This document shows, piece by piece, positions 54,335-62,270 of a stretch of DNA of 64,000 nt. A program made the position numbers and the translations under genes. Source of the DNA: Methanobacterium aggregans (lineage in GTDB: Archaea; Methanobacteriota; Methanobacteria; Methanobacteriales; Methanobacteriaceae); the NCBI RefSeq assembly GCF_017874455.1, contig NZ_JAGGLN010000001.1, positions 310,001 through 374,000 on the forward strand. The letters run 5' to 3'. The notes below the pieces were generated by a model. The model was not told the DNA's origin. It was given only the letters and a program-made list of their open reading frames with translations, and ran no database searches. Each line of letters starts with the position of its first letter. Position 1 is the stretch's first letter.

Positions 54335-54642
54335 CCTTCTAACTCCTCATAGTACTTTTCTGTTCTTTCCATGCCCCTTCTAAACTCTTCTGCATCATCG
54401 TAGACTTCAAGTACAAGGTCCCCTTCACAGTAGGTGAATATTGTACGGTCTTTGGCTGAGATCCAGACAAGCCTGAGTTCACTACAGCTCCACCTGCTCA
54501 TGAGTTTGAAACTTGGTGGGATGAAGTGGAGAAACTCCCTGGGCGTCCTGAAGGTAAAGCCCCTGTATATTACGGATCCTTCCCTGTGCTCTGATTCTCC
54601 CTGCGCTGCCAGTTCCATGAGTTTTGAGAAAGAGAGGCTCAT
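54331..54642 (-). CDS. Small hypothetical protein, operon gene 3
   Basis: 103 residues from the ATG at 54642 (GGAGGGG upstream, TAATG overlap with the previous stop). MSLSFSKLMELAAQGESEHR then IYRGFTFRTPREFLHFIPP and WSCSELRLVWISAKDRTIF, a mixed alpha/beta pattern. No family recognised. It shares composition with its operon mates. Confidence 0.6.
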   Translation of the reverse strand: MSLSFSKLMELAAQGESEHREGSVIYRGFTFRTPREFLHFIPPSFKLMSRWSCSELRLVWISAKDRTIFTYCEGDLVLEVYDDAEEFRRGMERTEKYYEELEG

Positions 54643-54836
54643 TATAAGCCCCTCCATGTTAATCTGTATTCTTTTCTGTAATCTGCTGCTTTAATGTCTC
54701 TTTCAGTTAATAAGTCGTTAAGGACATCATAAAGTATGTCCCATTCTTCACGGCTCAGTTCCTCATCCCTTGCGTTTTCTATTTTCTCTTTGAAGTCCTC
54801 GAAGATCCCATCCAGATCTAGAATCATTTCGTGCAT
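54642..54836 (-). CDS. Small acidic hypothetical protein, operon gene 2
   Basis: 64 residues, acidic and helical (DLDGIFEDFKEKIENARDEE). Starts in TGATG overlap after GGAGGGAG. No family recognised. Confidence 0.6.
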   Translation of the reverse strand: MHEMILDLDGIFEDFKEKIENARDEELSREEWDILYDVLNDLLTERDIKAADYRKEYRLTWRGL

Positions 54837-55123
54837 CAGACTCCCTCCTGAAGTTCCATCTCTGCCAGGTTCTGTTCCACCTTACGGACTTCATGCAGTG
54901 CCTGGGGGATCAGGTTCTTGAGGTCCTCCATGACTTCATCGGCCCATTTTTCACCTGAGAAAAATATTTTTCCGCCGTCCAGGTTTTCATTTAAAACCAT
55001 TTCATACCTTCCAGTCCTGCAAACTATGGCATTAAGCATCTTGCAGCCGAAGGCGTCCCCCTTAAATGGGTTCGTCACTTCAATCTCGATTTGTGCTTCT
55101 TTTTTGCTTATTCTCGCTTTCAT
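54836..55123 (-). CDS. Small hypothetical protein, operon gene 1
   Basis: 95 residues; AGGTGATG before the ATG. N-terminal beta part (RISKKEAQIEIEVTNPF), then C-terminal helices (EVMEDLKNLIPQALHEVRKV). First gene of four overlapping small genes. Upstream lie two inverted repeats. No family recognised. Confidence 0.6.
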   Translation of the reverse strand: MKARISKKEAQIEIEVTNPFKGDAFGCKMLNAIVCRTGRYEMVLNENLDGGKIFFSGEKWADEVMEDLKNLIPQALHEVRKVEQNLAEMELQEGV

Positions 55124-55141
55124 TTACATCACCTATTGACC

Positions 55142-55229
55142 GGAGACTTAAGACTTTTCTGTCTCCAATTATTATTATGTAATCCGAGTTATATAAATGT
55201 TTCGCCCTCTACGTCCTTATTTTGACGTA
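55142..55229. promoter_or_regulatory. Promoter region with two inverted repeats
   Basis: GGAGAC...GTCTCC at 55142-55166 and TACGTC-N8-GACGTA at 55210-55229, with an AT-rich stretch (ATTATTATGTAATCC) between. Fit operator and promoter of the four-gene minus-strand operon. Confidence 0.45.
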
Positions 55230-55288
55230 TAAAAAGATTATCATGATTTATATGCACTAATACCCCACCCCCATGTTTTTTAAACCGT

Positions 55289-55340
55289 AAAACGCCGACA
55301 CAAAGAAAATAAAAAAAATAAGTTTTTGTGTCGGCGTTTT
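55289..55340. repeat. Long perfect hairpin, shared-loop type, copy 1
   Basis: A 16-bp stem (AAAACGCCGACACAAA with its exact complement at 55325-55340) around the 20-nt loop at 55305-55324. The loop is identical to that of the hairpin at 58201-58248, whose stem is unrelated. Not coding. Confidence 0.75.
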
Positions 55341-55492
55341 GCCCCAACACACACAAAGAAAATTTGCAATGGTTACTTTGATAGTTGTGTTAGTGGCGAG
55401 GATTTCCCGACCTAAAGAATAGGATGAGGTAAGGAAGTAAAACTAATATCAATGCTATTAAAGAGTGGTGTTTTCGATCCTAATCCTCTATA

Positions 55493-55553
55493 AAAATAAA
55501 TCGGGCCGAAGGCCCATAAATGACCCCTGTCGGGTGGTGGGTGGTGGGTGGTG
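55493..55553. repeat. GGGCC-GAA-GGCCC mini-hairpin, copy 1, with G-rich tract
   Basis: Hairpin at 55503-55515, preceded by AAATAAATC and followed by ATAAATG then CCCCT. At 55532-55553 the DNA reads (GGGTGGT) three times, a possible G-quadruplex. Copies of the hairpin: 57561-57573 and 58777-58789. Confidence 0.65.
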
Positions 55554-55780
55554 ATATCGGCGCCCTAATACTACGTATTAGATCATCAATTAGAAGAAAT
55601 AGCATTGTTAAAAGTAGTACCTCTCTTGCCTCATCCGATTCCAAAGGAGGGAAATCCTCGAAACCCACTAATAAGATAATTATAACGATATTTATAACAT
55701 CAAATACAAAATATCAGAGATATTAAATGAAATGAAGAATTATCTCCTCTGGAAGATATAACTAAAAAATAATTCAACAA

Positions 55781-56653
55781 TCATTTTGTTGGAGCTTTAT
55801 CTTTTTCTGTTTGTGGTTTATAAAGCCAAAAATTAATGGGTTTATTGGGGTTATTTGAATGAAATCCTTTGGTAGAATTAAAAGATAATTGTAGTTTCTT
55901 TGATTTACAGGTTTTAGTGACTTGTTTTAAAATAGGGCATCGATATTTATCAGTATTACTGATTTTAATTACCTCTTTTGGTGGAAAAAGAAGAGACTGG
56001 CCATTATTAAGTATGTCCCATTCTTCAAATTTTTCGTAACTTTCCCAGGAATATCTTCCCATTCCTGCAAAAATATCTGCTAACTGAATGAGAGGAGTAC
56101 TAGAAGTACTTGATTCTTTGATTTTAACCGATTTTGTAAACATTTCGAAACCAATAAATGATTTACTATCCTTCAATGTATGAAAACCATTGCTAAATAG
56201 TATATCTTCTAATAAATCCCAATTAATGGCACTATTTTGATCTGGAAATAAATCCCAAATGCTTTCATTTTCCCATCGACGTTCTAATACATTTTTAAAA
56301 ACATGAAAATACATTCGTGCTAAATTAGCAACATCATCTCTATGTTGGATCTTGTGGCTACTATCTTCAATATCCCATGTTAAAACATCTATCCGAATTT
56401 TATTTTCGATTGATTTTTTTAATGCAAGATCTATAACTTCTGAAATACCACTTTGCATCGTTTTATTTTTTAATTTGCCCCATTTAAAATTTTTAATTGA
56501 TTTTCCATGTGAAGAAACTATTTCCATAAATTCTTTTTCTAAAGGTTTGTATTCATTCATGGGCATGCTTATCATGCCAATTGATCTGTATCTGCCGTCA
56601 TTGTAACTTGATTCATCAGAAAAAGCACAATGTGTAGTTTTGATGTCATCCAT
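55781..56653 (-). CDS. DUF3800 domain protein
   Basis: 290 residues. DUF3800 pattern: CAFSDESS near the N-terminus (Asp13-Glu14-Ser15), DVLTWDIEDS in the middle and PLIQLADIFAGMGRYSW near 190, whose Asp completes an RNase H-like acidic site. The family is common on mobile elements and near defence genes, function unproven. AT-rich. Single gene surrounded by palindrome-rich non-coding DNA. Confidence 0.8.
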   Translation of the reverse strand: MDDIKTTHCAFSDESSYNDGRYRSIGMISMPMNEYKPLEKEFMEIVSSHGKSIKNFKWGKLKNKTMQSGISEVIDLALKKSIENKIRIDVLTWDIEDSSHKIQHRDDVANLARMYFHVFKNVLERRWENESIWDLFPDQNSAINWDLLEDILFSNGFHTLKDSKSFIGFEMFTKSVKIKESSTSSTPLIQLADIFAGMGRYSWESYEKFEEWDILNNGQSLLFPPKEVIKISNTDKYRCPILKQVTKTCKSKKLQLSFNSTKGFHSNNPNKPINFWLYKPQTEKDKAPTK

Positions 56654-56999
56654 TCAAAGCCCCTAATTCAATTTAGTATTACATAGATATATAAATTTAT
56701 TTTTAACTTAACTGAAATAATTAAAATTAAATTAAAATTAAGTAGTTATTAAAGATTCTGAGAATAAAACCTGAAGAATTAAGTTAAAAACAAAAAAAAC
56801 AGACTCTGACCACTATTTTAAAAAAATTAGATAAATTAAACTTATCAAAATTAACCAATTCCAAAAAAGATATTCAGAAGTTGCTGACCACTTTCAATAA
56901 AAATTAAATAAACATATTTTCTAAAAACAGATTCTCTCCTTCTTTTTCCAACACTGAAAAATCAGCGTTTTTACCCTATAATAGACAAGCACCCGCAAC
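56654..56999. other. Non-coding AT-rich spacer
   Basis: Upstream region of the DUF3800 gene; A-rich runs and no coding frame or repeat of note. Confidence 0.4.
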
Positions 57000-57420
57000 A
57001 AATGGGCCACCCATGCGTTGGATCTGTGATTCAGTACATCCACTCTTCAGCTTATATTTCCATCAAGTGTCCAGTCGAAATTTGATCTTCCTATGCGTGC
57101 CGGTATCCCTGCTTGCACTACTATCCTGAGCTTTGGATCCTGTGGTGGACCCATGTTAAGCCTTGCATGGTGGTAGAAAGTTCAGCCCATGGTGCCTGAG
57201 CGAATAAATTTTAGATTCGCTTCGTTAAGGCAGGCGTCGATGGATAAGCTCTCTCAGAAGACCCAAATGGGCCACCCATGCGGGAGCCGTGTGGAAGCAC
57301 ATACTATTCAGCCCTTCGTTTCTTCCAAGTCCAGCTCCGCAATTTAATCCCCCACGGGTAGGTCCAGATTCTGCTCTACTATCTTGGATAAGCCCGCAGT
57401 CTGCCACCCTGCACCCGGCC
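57000..57420. repeat. Dispersed repeat, mosaic copy C
   Basis: AAATGGGCCACCCATGCG occurs twice (about 57001 and 57267). Pieces of the dispersed family follow: GGATCCTGTGGTGGACCC near 57136, TCCAGCTCCGCAATTTAA near 57329 and GCCCGCAGTCTGC near 57391. Frames here are not protein-like. Confidence 0.5.
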
Positions 57421-57440
57421 AAAGCTCCAGTTTCTTCAAA

Positions 57441-57478
57441 GGGAGTGTTCTCATGGTTTATGGAGCTGGAACACTCCC
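57441..57478. repeat. Inverted repeat
   Basis: GGGAGTGTTC and GAACACTCCC around 18 nt; with small bulges the pairing extends outward through CAAAG/CTTTG. One of a series of palindromes between 55.3 and 58.3 kb. Confidence 0.5.
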
Positions 57479-57550
57479 CCTCTTTGAAACCTGCAGCTTC
57501 CCTTTATCTGAAAACCGTGCACCTGCCAATGGTTCAGGCCATGGTACTTA

Positions 57551-57585
57551 AAAATAAATCGGGCCGAAGGCCCATAAATGCCCCT
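57551..57585. repeat. Mini-hairpin, copy 2
   Basis: AAAATAAATC then GGGCC-GAA-GGCCC at 57561-57573, ATAAATG and CCCCT: nearly identical to copy 1. Confidence 0.65.
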
Positions 57586-57682
57586 CGCAGTGGGAATGGG
57601 AGGCGGCGGGGAAGGGTTGGGTTATATCATTTAAGCTGGAAACCTCTCATCACCATCTGCATCTCCATCCTCATCTGCATCT

Positions 57683-57860
57683 CAAACTAAACCCAAACTG
57701 AAACTCAAACTAAACTTAAACGTAAGCTCAAACCTGCACTTGAGCTGCTCCCCTGCCTCAAACTCAAGCTGAAACTCAAACTAAACTAAAACTCAATCTT
57801 AAACCTAATCTCAAACTCAAAACAATCCTCAACAGAAACTAAACTCCAACCCAAGCGTAA
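57683..57860. repeat. Low-complexity tract of CAAACT-like units
   Basis: About 180 bp made of imperfect AAACTC/AAACTAAAC units, nearly free of G on this strand. Tandem but diverged. Not coding in any frame with a plausible start. Confidence 0.65.
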
Positions 57861-57903
57861 AACTGAATCTCCCGGGCTCCAGTTTCAAAACCTTCCAGCC
57901 CTG

Positions 57904-57921
57904 AGGCGGGCTTGCCCGCCT
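57904..57921. repeat. GC-rich hairpin
   Basis: AGGCGGGC-TT-GCCCGCCT, perfect 8-bp stem; related to 53967-53982. Confidence 0.55.
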
Positions 57922-57964
57922 ATTACACAGTTTATAACATGAAAAACCTGTGTCAGTGTATACA

Positions 57965-57977
57965 ACTTCGTTAAACT
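57965..57977. other. Candidate attachment repeat, right
   Basis: ACTTCGTTAAACT, the partner of 45027-45039. Confidence 0.3.
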
Positions 57978-58032
57978 GCCGAGTATGGCGAAATGTATCA
58001 CCTCCAGCCAGCATAAATCATAGACACCGCAA

Positions 58033-58120
58033 GAATTGAATTTTCATCTCCCCCATCCCGCCGCCTCCGCCCTAGCGGCATCGGCGACCGATGGTGCTGG
58101 AACCCTTGAAAATTCAATTC
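58033..58120. repeat. 14-bp inverted repeat with GC-rich loop
   Basis: GAATTGAATTTTCA at 58033-58046 and its exact complement at 58107-58120. The 60-nt loop is GC-rich and can fold further (CGCCTCCGCCC / GGCGACCG). Confidence 0.6.
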
Positions 58121-58200
58121 ATTGCCCCTATGATTTGAATCTGCTGAAACGTGGAATCCTCATTTTGTCATACGACAGTTTAACGATGTTGTATACGCTC

Positions 58201-58248
58201 CGCAAGATGATAAAGAAAATAAAAAAAATAAGTTTTTATCATCTTGCG
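58201..58248. repeat. Long perfect hairpin, shared-loop type, copy 2
   Basis: Stem CGCAAGATGATAAA with its exact complement at 58235-58248. The loop 58215-58234, GAAAATAAAAAAAATAAGTT, equals that of 55289-55340. Confidence 0.75.
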
Positions 58249-58263
58249 TCCATTCCAATTCAA

Positions 58264-58339
58264 CTGAAAATATATTGAAATAGGGATAGCGCTCGTGGGG
58301 CGGGGGCCCCTCGATAGGCTCCTCAACATATATTTTCAG
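58264..58339. repeat. 12-bp inverted repeat around a GC-rich centre
   Basis: CTGAAAATATAT at 58264-58275 and its complement at 58328-58339, with a GGGGCGGGGGCCCC stretch between. Begins 16 bp after the shared-loop hairpin. Confidence 0.5.
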
Positions 58340-58610
58340 GAACAAGGTCAGTTGCGAGAGGGGGCTATGTTTACAAGATGTGTAGGGGGCAAGGGGTTAT
58401 GAAACGAATTGATTGTTAGGAGGATTGTTAAAAAAGCTGAATTTCTGCCATGGTCCAGGATCCTCTCATGTGCATGTGGAATTGTTGAGAGCAGTTAGTA
58501 TTGTTCAAATCAGGCAATGTTGATGAAAAGAGAGTAAATTCTTGATTAAAGGAAATAGGGGGTGAGGAATGGTGCAGCTTTTTTCAGGGTAGATTGGGGT
58601 TTGATACTTG

Positions 58611-58800
58611 AAAAAATAGGGCGCTGCACCGCCTCCAATTCAAAACTCGTTTTCACAGTTATTTATATTTTGTTACTAAGAAATTGGGCTGATGCTCACA
58701 ATGACCCGGTACAGCTCCAGAATCACTCACGGGGCCAACTGCAACTTAACACCAACACATGAAATGTAGTAAAATCGAGCCGAAGGCTCAAATATGCCCC
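58611..58800. repeat. Dispersed repeat, copy D, with mini-hairpin copy 3
   Basis: GCGCTGCACCGCCTCCAATT and GGGGCCAACTGCAACTTAAC match blocks of copy E (63725-64000). At 58777-58789 GAGCC-GAA-GGCTC is the third mini-hairpin: one stem pair differs on both sides (G-C to A-T), keeping the fold. Confidence 0.55.
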
Positions 58801-59054
58801 TCAGCCGTGGGAATTAGATAGTAAAATGATATGATACTTTTGTAAGAATGACTGGAACTGTCAATTATTTCGGAAAAAATGAGGTTTTACATACAAATAA
58901 AAAAAAAGTTAGGGAATTAAAATTTTAAGCTTTATGCTTGTATACCCTGAGAACCAACTTATAATACAGAGGCGGTTAAGTACTGGTTTTCACAAATTTA
59001 GTATTTGCCACCCACCCACAAGCATAAAGTTGAGATTTTTTTACAATTTATTTA
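58801..59054. other. Non-coding spacer
   Basis: AT-rich; no gene or repeat recognised. Confidence 0.4.
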
Positions 59055-59459
59055 TTATCCTTCTATTGAAAGTGGAGTGTCTGAGAGCGCCCATCCTTCG
59101 ATGACCCTGGCACCTGTGGGTTCTGGGTTGTTTTTGAAATTTACGAATTCCATTGTCTTCAGTTCAGACTTTTCACCAGTTTTCTTGTTTTTTATGTAAA
59201 CTGAATAACGGATTGCTCCCCAATCATCTTCTACAAGTACGTTATCAAGTTCACCTAATTCTATATCAAACACTGAGAACAACTGTCCCATCATGTCTTT
59301 GTATTGTTGAAGGGTCAATCGTTTGCCGTAGACGTTGTAATGGGCATCGGGTTCGTATAAGGTATTACACCATTTTAACCATGCCTCATAGCCCTGGTTC
59401 CATTCATTAAAACCCTACTGAAAACGTTCCTTTATTGCTTCTTGAAAATTTTTACTCAT
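59055..59459 (-). pseudogene. SnoaL-like/NTF2-fold protein with in-frame TAG at codon 15
   Basis: AGGTGA precedes an ATG at 59459. The frame runs MSKNFQEAIKERFQ, TAG (59415-59417), GFNEWNQGYEAWLKWCNTLY and on to 59055, 134 codons in all. The part after the TAG is well preserved (YGKRLTLQQYKDMMGQL; VIEGWALSD), as in SnoaL-like small polyketide-cyclase or isomerase folds. Either a fresh nonsense mutation, or TAG is read through. An internal TTG or ATG start would yield a truncated fold. Confidence 0.7.
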
Positions 59460-59465
59460 TTTAAA

Positions 59466-59585
59466 TCACCTCTTATTTAAATATCCACGGTAAAACTCCG
59501 AGTAGATTTCTTTTATTTTATTTTTCTGCAATTCTTCATCAATTACTTATGATAATCCGAAATTTTTACGAAACGGTCTACTTTA
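59466..59585 (-). pseudogene. Possible remnant of a regulator C-terminus
   Basis: Minus-strand frame reads EELQKNKIKEIYSEFYRGYL then NKR and a stop that overlaps the ribosome site of the SnoaL-like gene. RFVKISDYHK in another frame precedes it. Resembles the tail of a TetR-type protein. No start; weak call. Confidence 0.3.
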
Positions 59586-59633
59586 ACCGTTTTTTAAGTC
59601 GTATTTTTGGTCTTAAGTGTATCCCGTTGTGTT

Positions 59634-60170
59634 TTATATAGGTAAGGACACACCAGCCTCGTTAAGGGTTCGAGCAAGCGCTTCCATGTACTCATCGGCG
59701 CCATCATGGAATGGGCCATGAACTCCGATTGCAACGTCAAGAAAAGCACTGTACTCTTCACTGACATGGGTTTCCCAGCGCGTGATCTCTCCCTGGTTGT
59801 TTGTCTCAACGAAACCATAAGAATAAAAGCTCATTTTCTTGCCGTCTTTTGTGTGCCCCTCGAACTGGGTTTTCATTACGAAACCATTGTCAGAAGGCCA
59901 GCATTTGAACTCTGCAGGTCCCCAGTCAGGTAATCTGAGTGAATATGCTTTTGCTTCCATTGTTGCGCTTGTAGACACAGATATGGGATGTTCGCTCAAT
60001 TTTATGAGCTCATTGCCAAAATAAGGCGACCAGTATACGGCGTTGTCTGCGAACTTCCATTCGTCGTAGGTTGCGCCATCTTTTACTGCTTTTTGATCGT
60101 AGGCATTGTGATAACTTTCAGCCATCCTGCGATGCAGTGCGATTCGCTCTTCAAGTTTCAATTTTTCCAT
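59634..60170 (-). CDS. SnoaL-like/NTF2-fold protein
   Basis: 178 residues from the ATG at 60170 (GAGAGAGGTG upstream). Helical start (KLEERIALHRRMAESYHNAY), then a cone-shaped beta fold with DEWKFADNAVYWSPYFGNEL and FKCWPSDNGFVMKTQFEGH. Same family look as the interrupted neighbour. Divergent from a TetR gene; two palindromic sites lie between. Substrate unknown; Asp/His candidates cannot be assigned. Confidence 0.75.
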   Translation of the reverse strand: MEKLKLEERIALHRRMAESYHNAYDQKAVKDGATYDEWKFADNAVYWSPYFGNELIKLSEHPISVSTSATMEAKAYSLRLPDWGPAEFKCWPSDNGFVMKTQFEGHTKDGKKMSFYSYGFVETNNQGEITRWETHVSEEYSAFLDVAIGVHGPFHDGADEYMEALARTLNEAGVSLPI

Positions 60171-60220
60171 ATAATACACCTCTCTCATTTTTTTAAGTCA
60201 TGAACTCCAGTTACATTATA

Positions 60221-60291
60221 TAGTACCATAGTACTAAATAAATCTAACCATAGTACTTAACTCATGTAACTACAATAGTACCTTAGTACTA
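60221..60291. promoter_or_regulatory. Paired TetR operators
   Basis: TAGTAC-CATA-GTACTA at 60221-60236 and TAGTAC-CTTA-GTACTA at 60276-60291, both perfect inverted repeats, plus a TAGTAC half-site at 60251. The second overlaps the TATA box (ACTATATAAAC) of the tetR gene; the first is near the SnoaL-like gene's promoter. Confidence 0.7.
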
Positions 60292-60403
60292 TATAAACTT
60301 AACTAAATTCCAATTTTAATTCACTTATAACATACATTTATATTACTGAAATAACATATTGGGGTACACAGTTCAAAAAAAGCAAGAGAAAGAGTTGGAT
60401 GAA

Positions 60404-61021
60404 ATGAGTGCAAAAGCTAACGATTCAAAACAAAGGATACTTGCAACAGCAATAGATCTCATAAAAGAAAAAGGATACAATTCAGTAACCCTCAATGATA
60501 TCTGTGCAACGGCAAACGTCTCAAAAAATACGTTCTATTACTATTTCAAGTCAAAGGAGGATCTATTGATCCATTTTTATGGTATCCCTACAAATAAGAT
60601 AAAAATGAATCTTGCTTCAATTCTTATGGAAGAAGTCAATATAGAACAGTATTGGAAATTAATAGAACCTATGTTGGATTTTATTGTGGACAATGGGCCT
60701 GAAATTATTAAAAACATGATATATGCACTTATAAATCAACACATGTTAGAAGTCCAGCCTTCAAAATTTGGATTACCCAACAGTGATGTAGTAAATACAA
60801 TTATAAAACGAGCACAATCATCAAACGAAATCCGTAACTCATCTGATCCAGTCCTTTTGGCTAATGCTATACGAGCACAGGTCCTAGGTATTATTCTATT
60901 CTGGTGCACTGAAAATGGCGAATTTGATCTCAAAAATGAAATTAGACTCATATTGGAAGTATGCTTCGATGTAAAACCTGAACTACGCAAAGCAACAACA
61001 AATACATATTCAAAAACTTAA
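60404..61021 (+). CDS. TetR-family regulator
   Basis: 205 residues from the ATG at 60404 (MSAKANDSKQRILATAIDLI); a TTG at 60359 would add a charged leader. HTH: VTLNDICATANVSKNTFYYYFKSKEDLLIHF. The C-terminal domain is all-helical. Palindromic sites upstream suggest it represses itself and the divergent SnoaL-like gene. Confidence 0.9.
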   Translation: MSAKANDSKQRILATAIDLIKEKGYNSVTLNDICATANVSKNTFYYYFKSKEDLLIHFYGIPTNKIKMNLASILMEEVNIEQYWKLIEPMLDFIVDNGPEIIKNMIYALINQHMLEVQPSKFGLPNSDVVNTIIKRAQSSNEIRNSSDPVLLANAIRAQVLGIILFWCTENGEFDLKNEIRLILEVCFDVKPELRKATTNTYSKT

Positions 61022-61273
61022 TTTGATTATTAACAACAAAATTAAAGAAATTAAAATATTTAAGCAAGGATAAGAAGCCCTTTTCACTTGAAACTGACCA
61101 CCACAAACAATACTGTCAACGGCAAAATATGGGGACTTCACAGCCTTCAATTGAAAATCAGTGGTCAAACCATGCACATTTTCTTGAACAACAATCTTTT
61201 TTCTATTATATTTCAAGTAAAAATGTAAAAAAAATGAGGGGTGGTTAAGAATTTGATTAATTTTAAATGTTTT

Positions 61274-62104
61274 TTAGATTAGAGGATCTGGTATTTTAGC
61301 ATTGGGTTTGTCTTTTAATCCTCCAATTTTTTCTATCCTTGTTTTTAGGAATTTTTCTCCAGCTTCTGTAGGTCCAAATATAGGTACAGATGCACCGACC
61401 TTGAATATTCCTCTATCGTTACCCACTTCGTTGATGTATTTGGATGCGCAGCTTGTGAGTACGTCTGCAGTGTCAAATAAAGCTTTTGCATCTTCTTCTG
61501 ACATTTCAGTTACATGGGCTGCAAATATGTAGATATTGACATCTTCATTTTCTTTTTCGATATCTCGAAGCTTTTTGGCATCCTCTGGAGACACAACTGA
61601 AACTGCAATGTTCCTGTAACCCATTTCAATGGCCTTTAAAACACCTTTTATCTGGTTAATTTCAGCTGTTTCAGGATCAAGAACATTTTCAGGTCCAATA
61701 GTTTCTATGATCTTGGTGATTGGTGTTGTGCTTATGAAAGCTGATATTCGACCGGCCATTCCTTGAACAAATTCAGGATCTGTTAGGATAACTGTTCCGC
61801 ATCCTTCGCTGACAATAACAGCACAATCGATCAGATCTTCATCGAGTGAAGTGCTCAATGTTTCAGATACACCAAAGGATAGAAAATCTTTCATACGTAG
61901 CTTTCTTTCAGAGGTACACATTCCAAAGTCTTTAATTCGAAATTCTATATTCTTTCGCACTGCTTCAGATGTAATCTCTTTGATTCCTCTGTTTTTATCG
62001 AAAATGGGACAGTAACTGATTTTGGGCTCTCCAACTTCCACTACTTTTCCGTCCCTTATGACAACCCTTGCTTTTCCAACTGCTTCTATTATATGTTCAT
62101 CCAT
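61274..62104 (-). CDS. Methanogenesis marker protein 8 (DUF2099), copy 2
   Basis: 276 residues, about 90% identical to 38195-39025. All cysteines are kept (YCPIFDKNRG, FGMCTSERK, VSEGCGTVI, LTSCASKYI). About 35 bp of 3' flank are also shared; the 5' flanks are not. Both copies are full length, so neither is an obvious pseudogene. Located beside a MATE exporter in a repeat-rich region. Confidence 0.92.
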   Translation of the reverse strand: MDEHIIEAVGKARVVIRDGKVVEVGEPKISYCPIFDKNRGIKEITSEAVRKNIEFRIKDFGMCTSERKLRMKDFLSFGVSETLSTSLDEDLIDCAVIVSEGCGTVILTDPEFVQGMAGRISAFISTTPITKIIETIGPENVLDPETAEINQIKGVLKAIEMGYRNIAVSVVSPEDAKKLRDIEKENEDVNIYIFAAHVTEMSEEDAKALFDTADVLTSCASKYINEVGNDRGIFKVGASVPIFGPTEAGEKFLKTRIEKIGGLKDKPNAKIPDPLI

Positions 62105-62270
62105 TGTTATTTCACCATTTTGCTTATCGGTCTATAGTTTTCCCAAGAGGCTATATAACTATTTTTATATTTGATCTAAATTAATTAATATTCAACTTTA
62201 AATGCTGATGAACAAGGACTCATTTAATCTAGAATTAGCAGGAAATGGAAAATAACCTGGTGAAACATTA

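Noticed and set aside
55480..55726. Open frames on both strands across the mini-hairpin
   Set aside because: They run through G-rich repeats and the hairpin; no start signals.
57289..57690. 133-codon plus-strand frame
   Set aside because: Covers a dispersed repeat and mini-hairpin copy 2; composition is repeat-driven and Pro/Ser-rich without a fold.
58036..58278. 80-codon plus-strand frame
   Set aside because: Spans two long inverted repeats; no ribosome site.
55289..58789. CRISPR array
   Set aside because: Repeats are hairpins with irregular spacing and no uniform spacers; no cas genes in the window.
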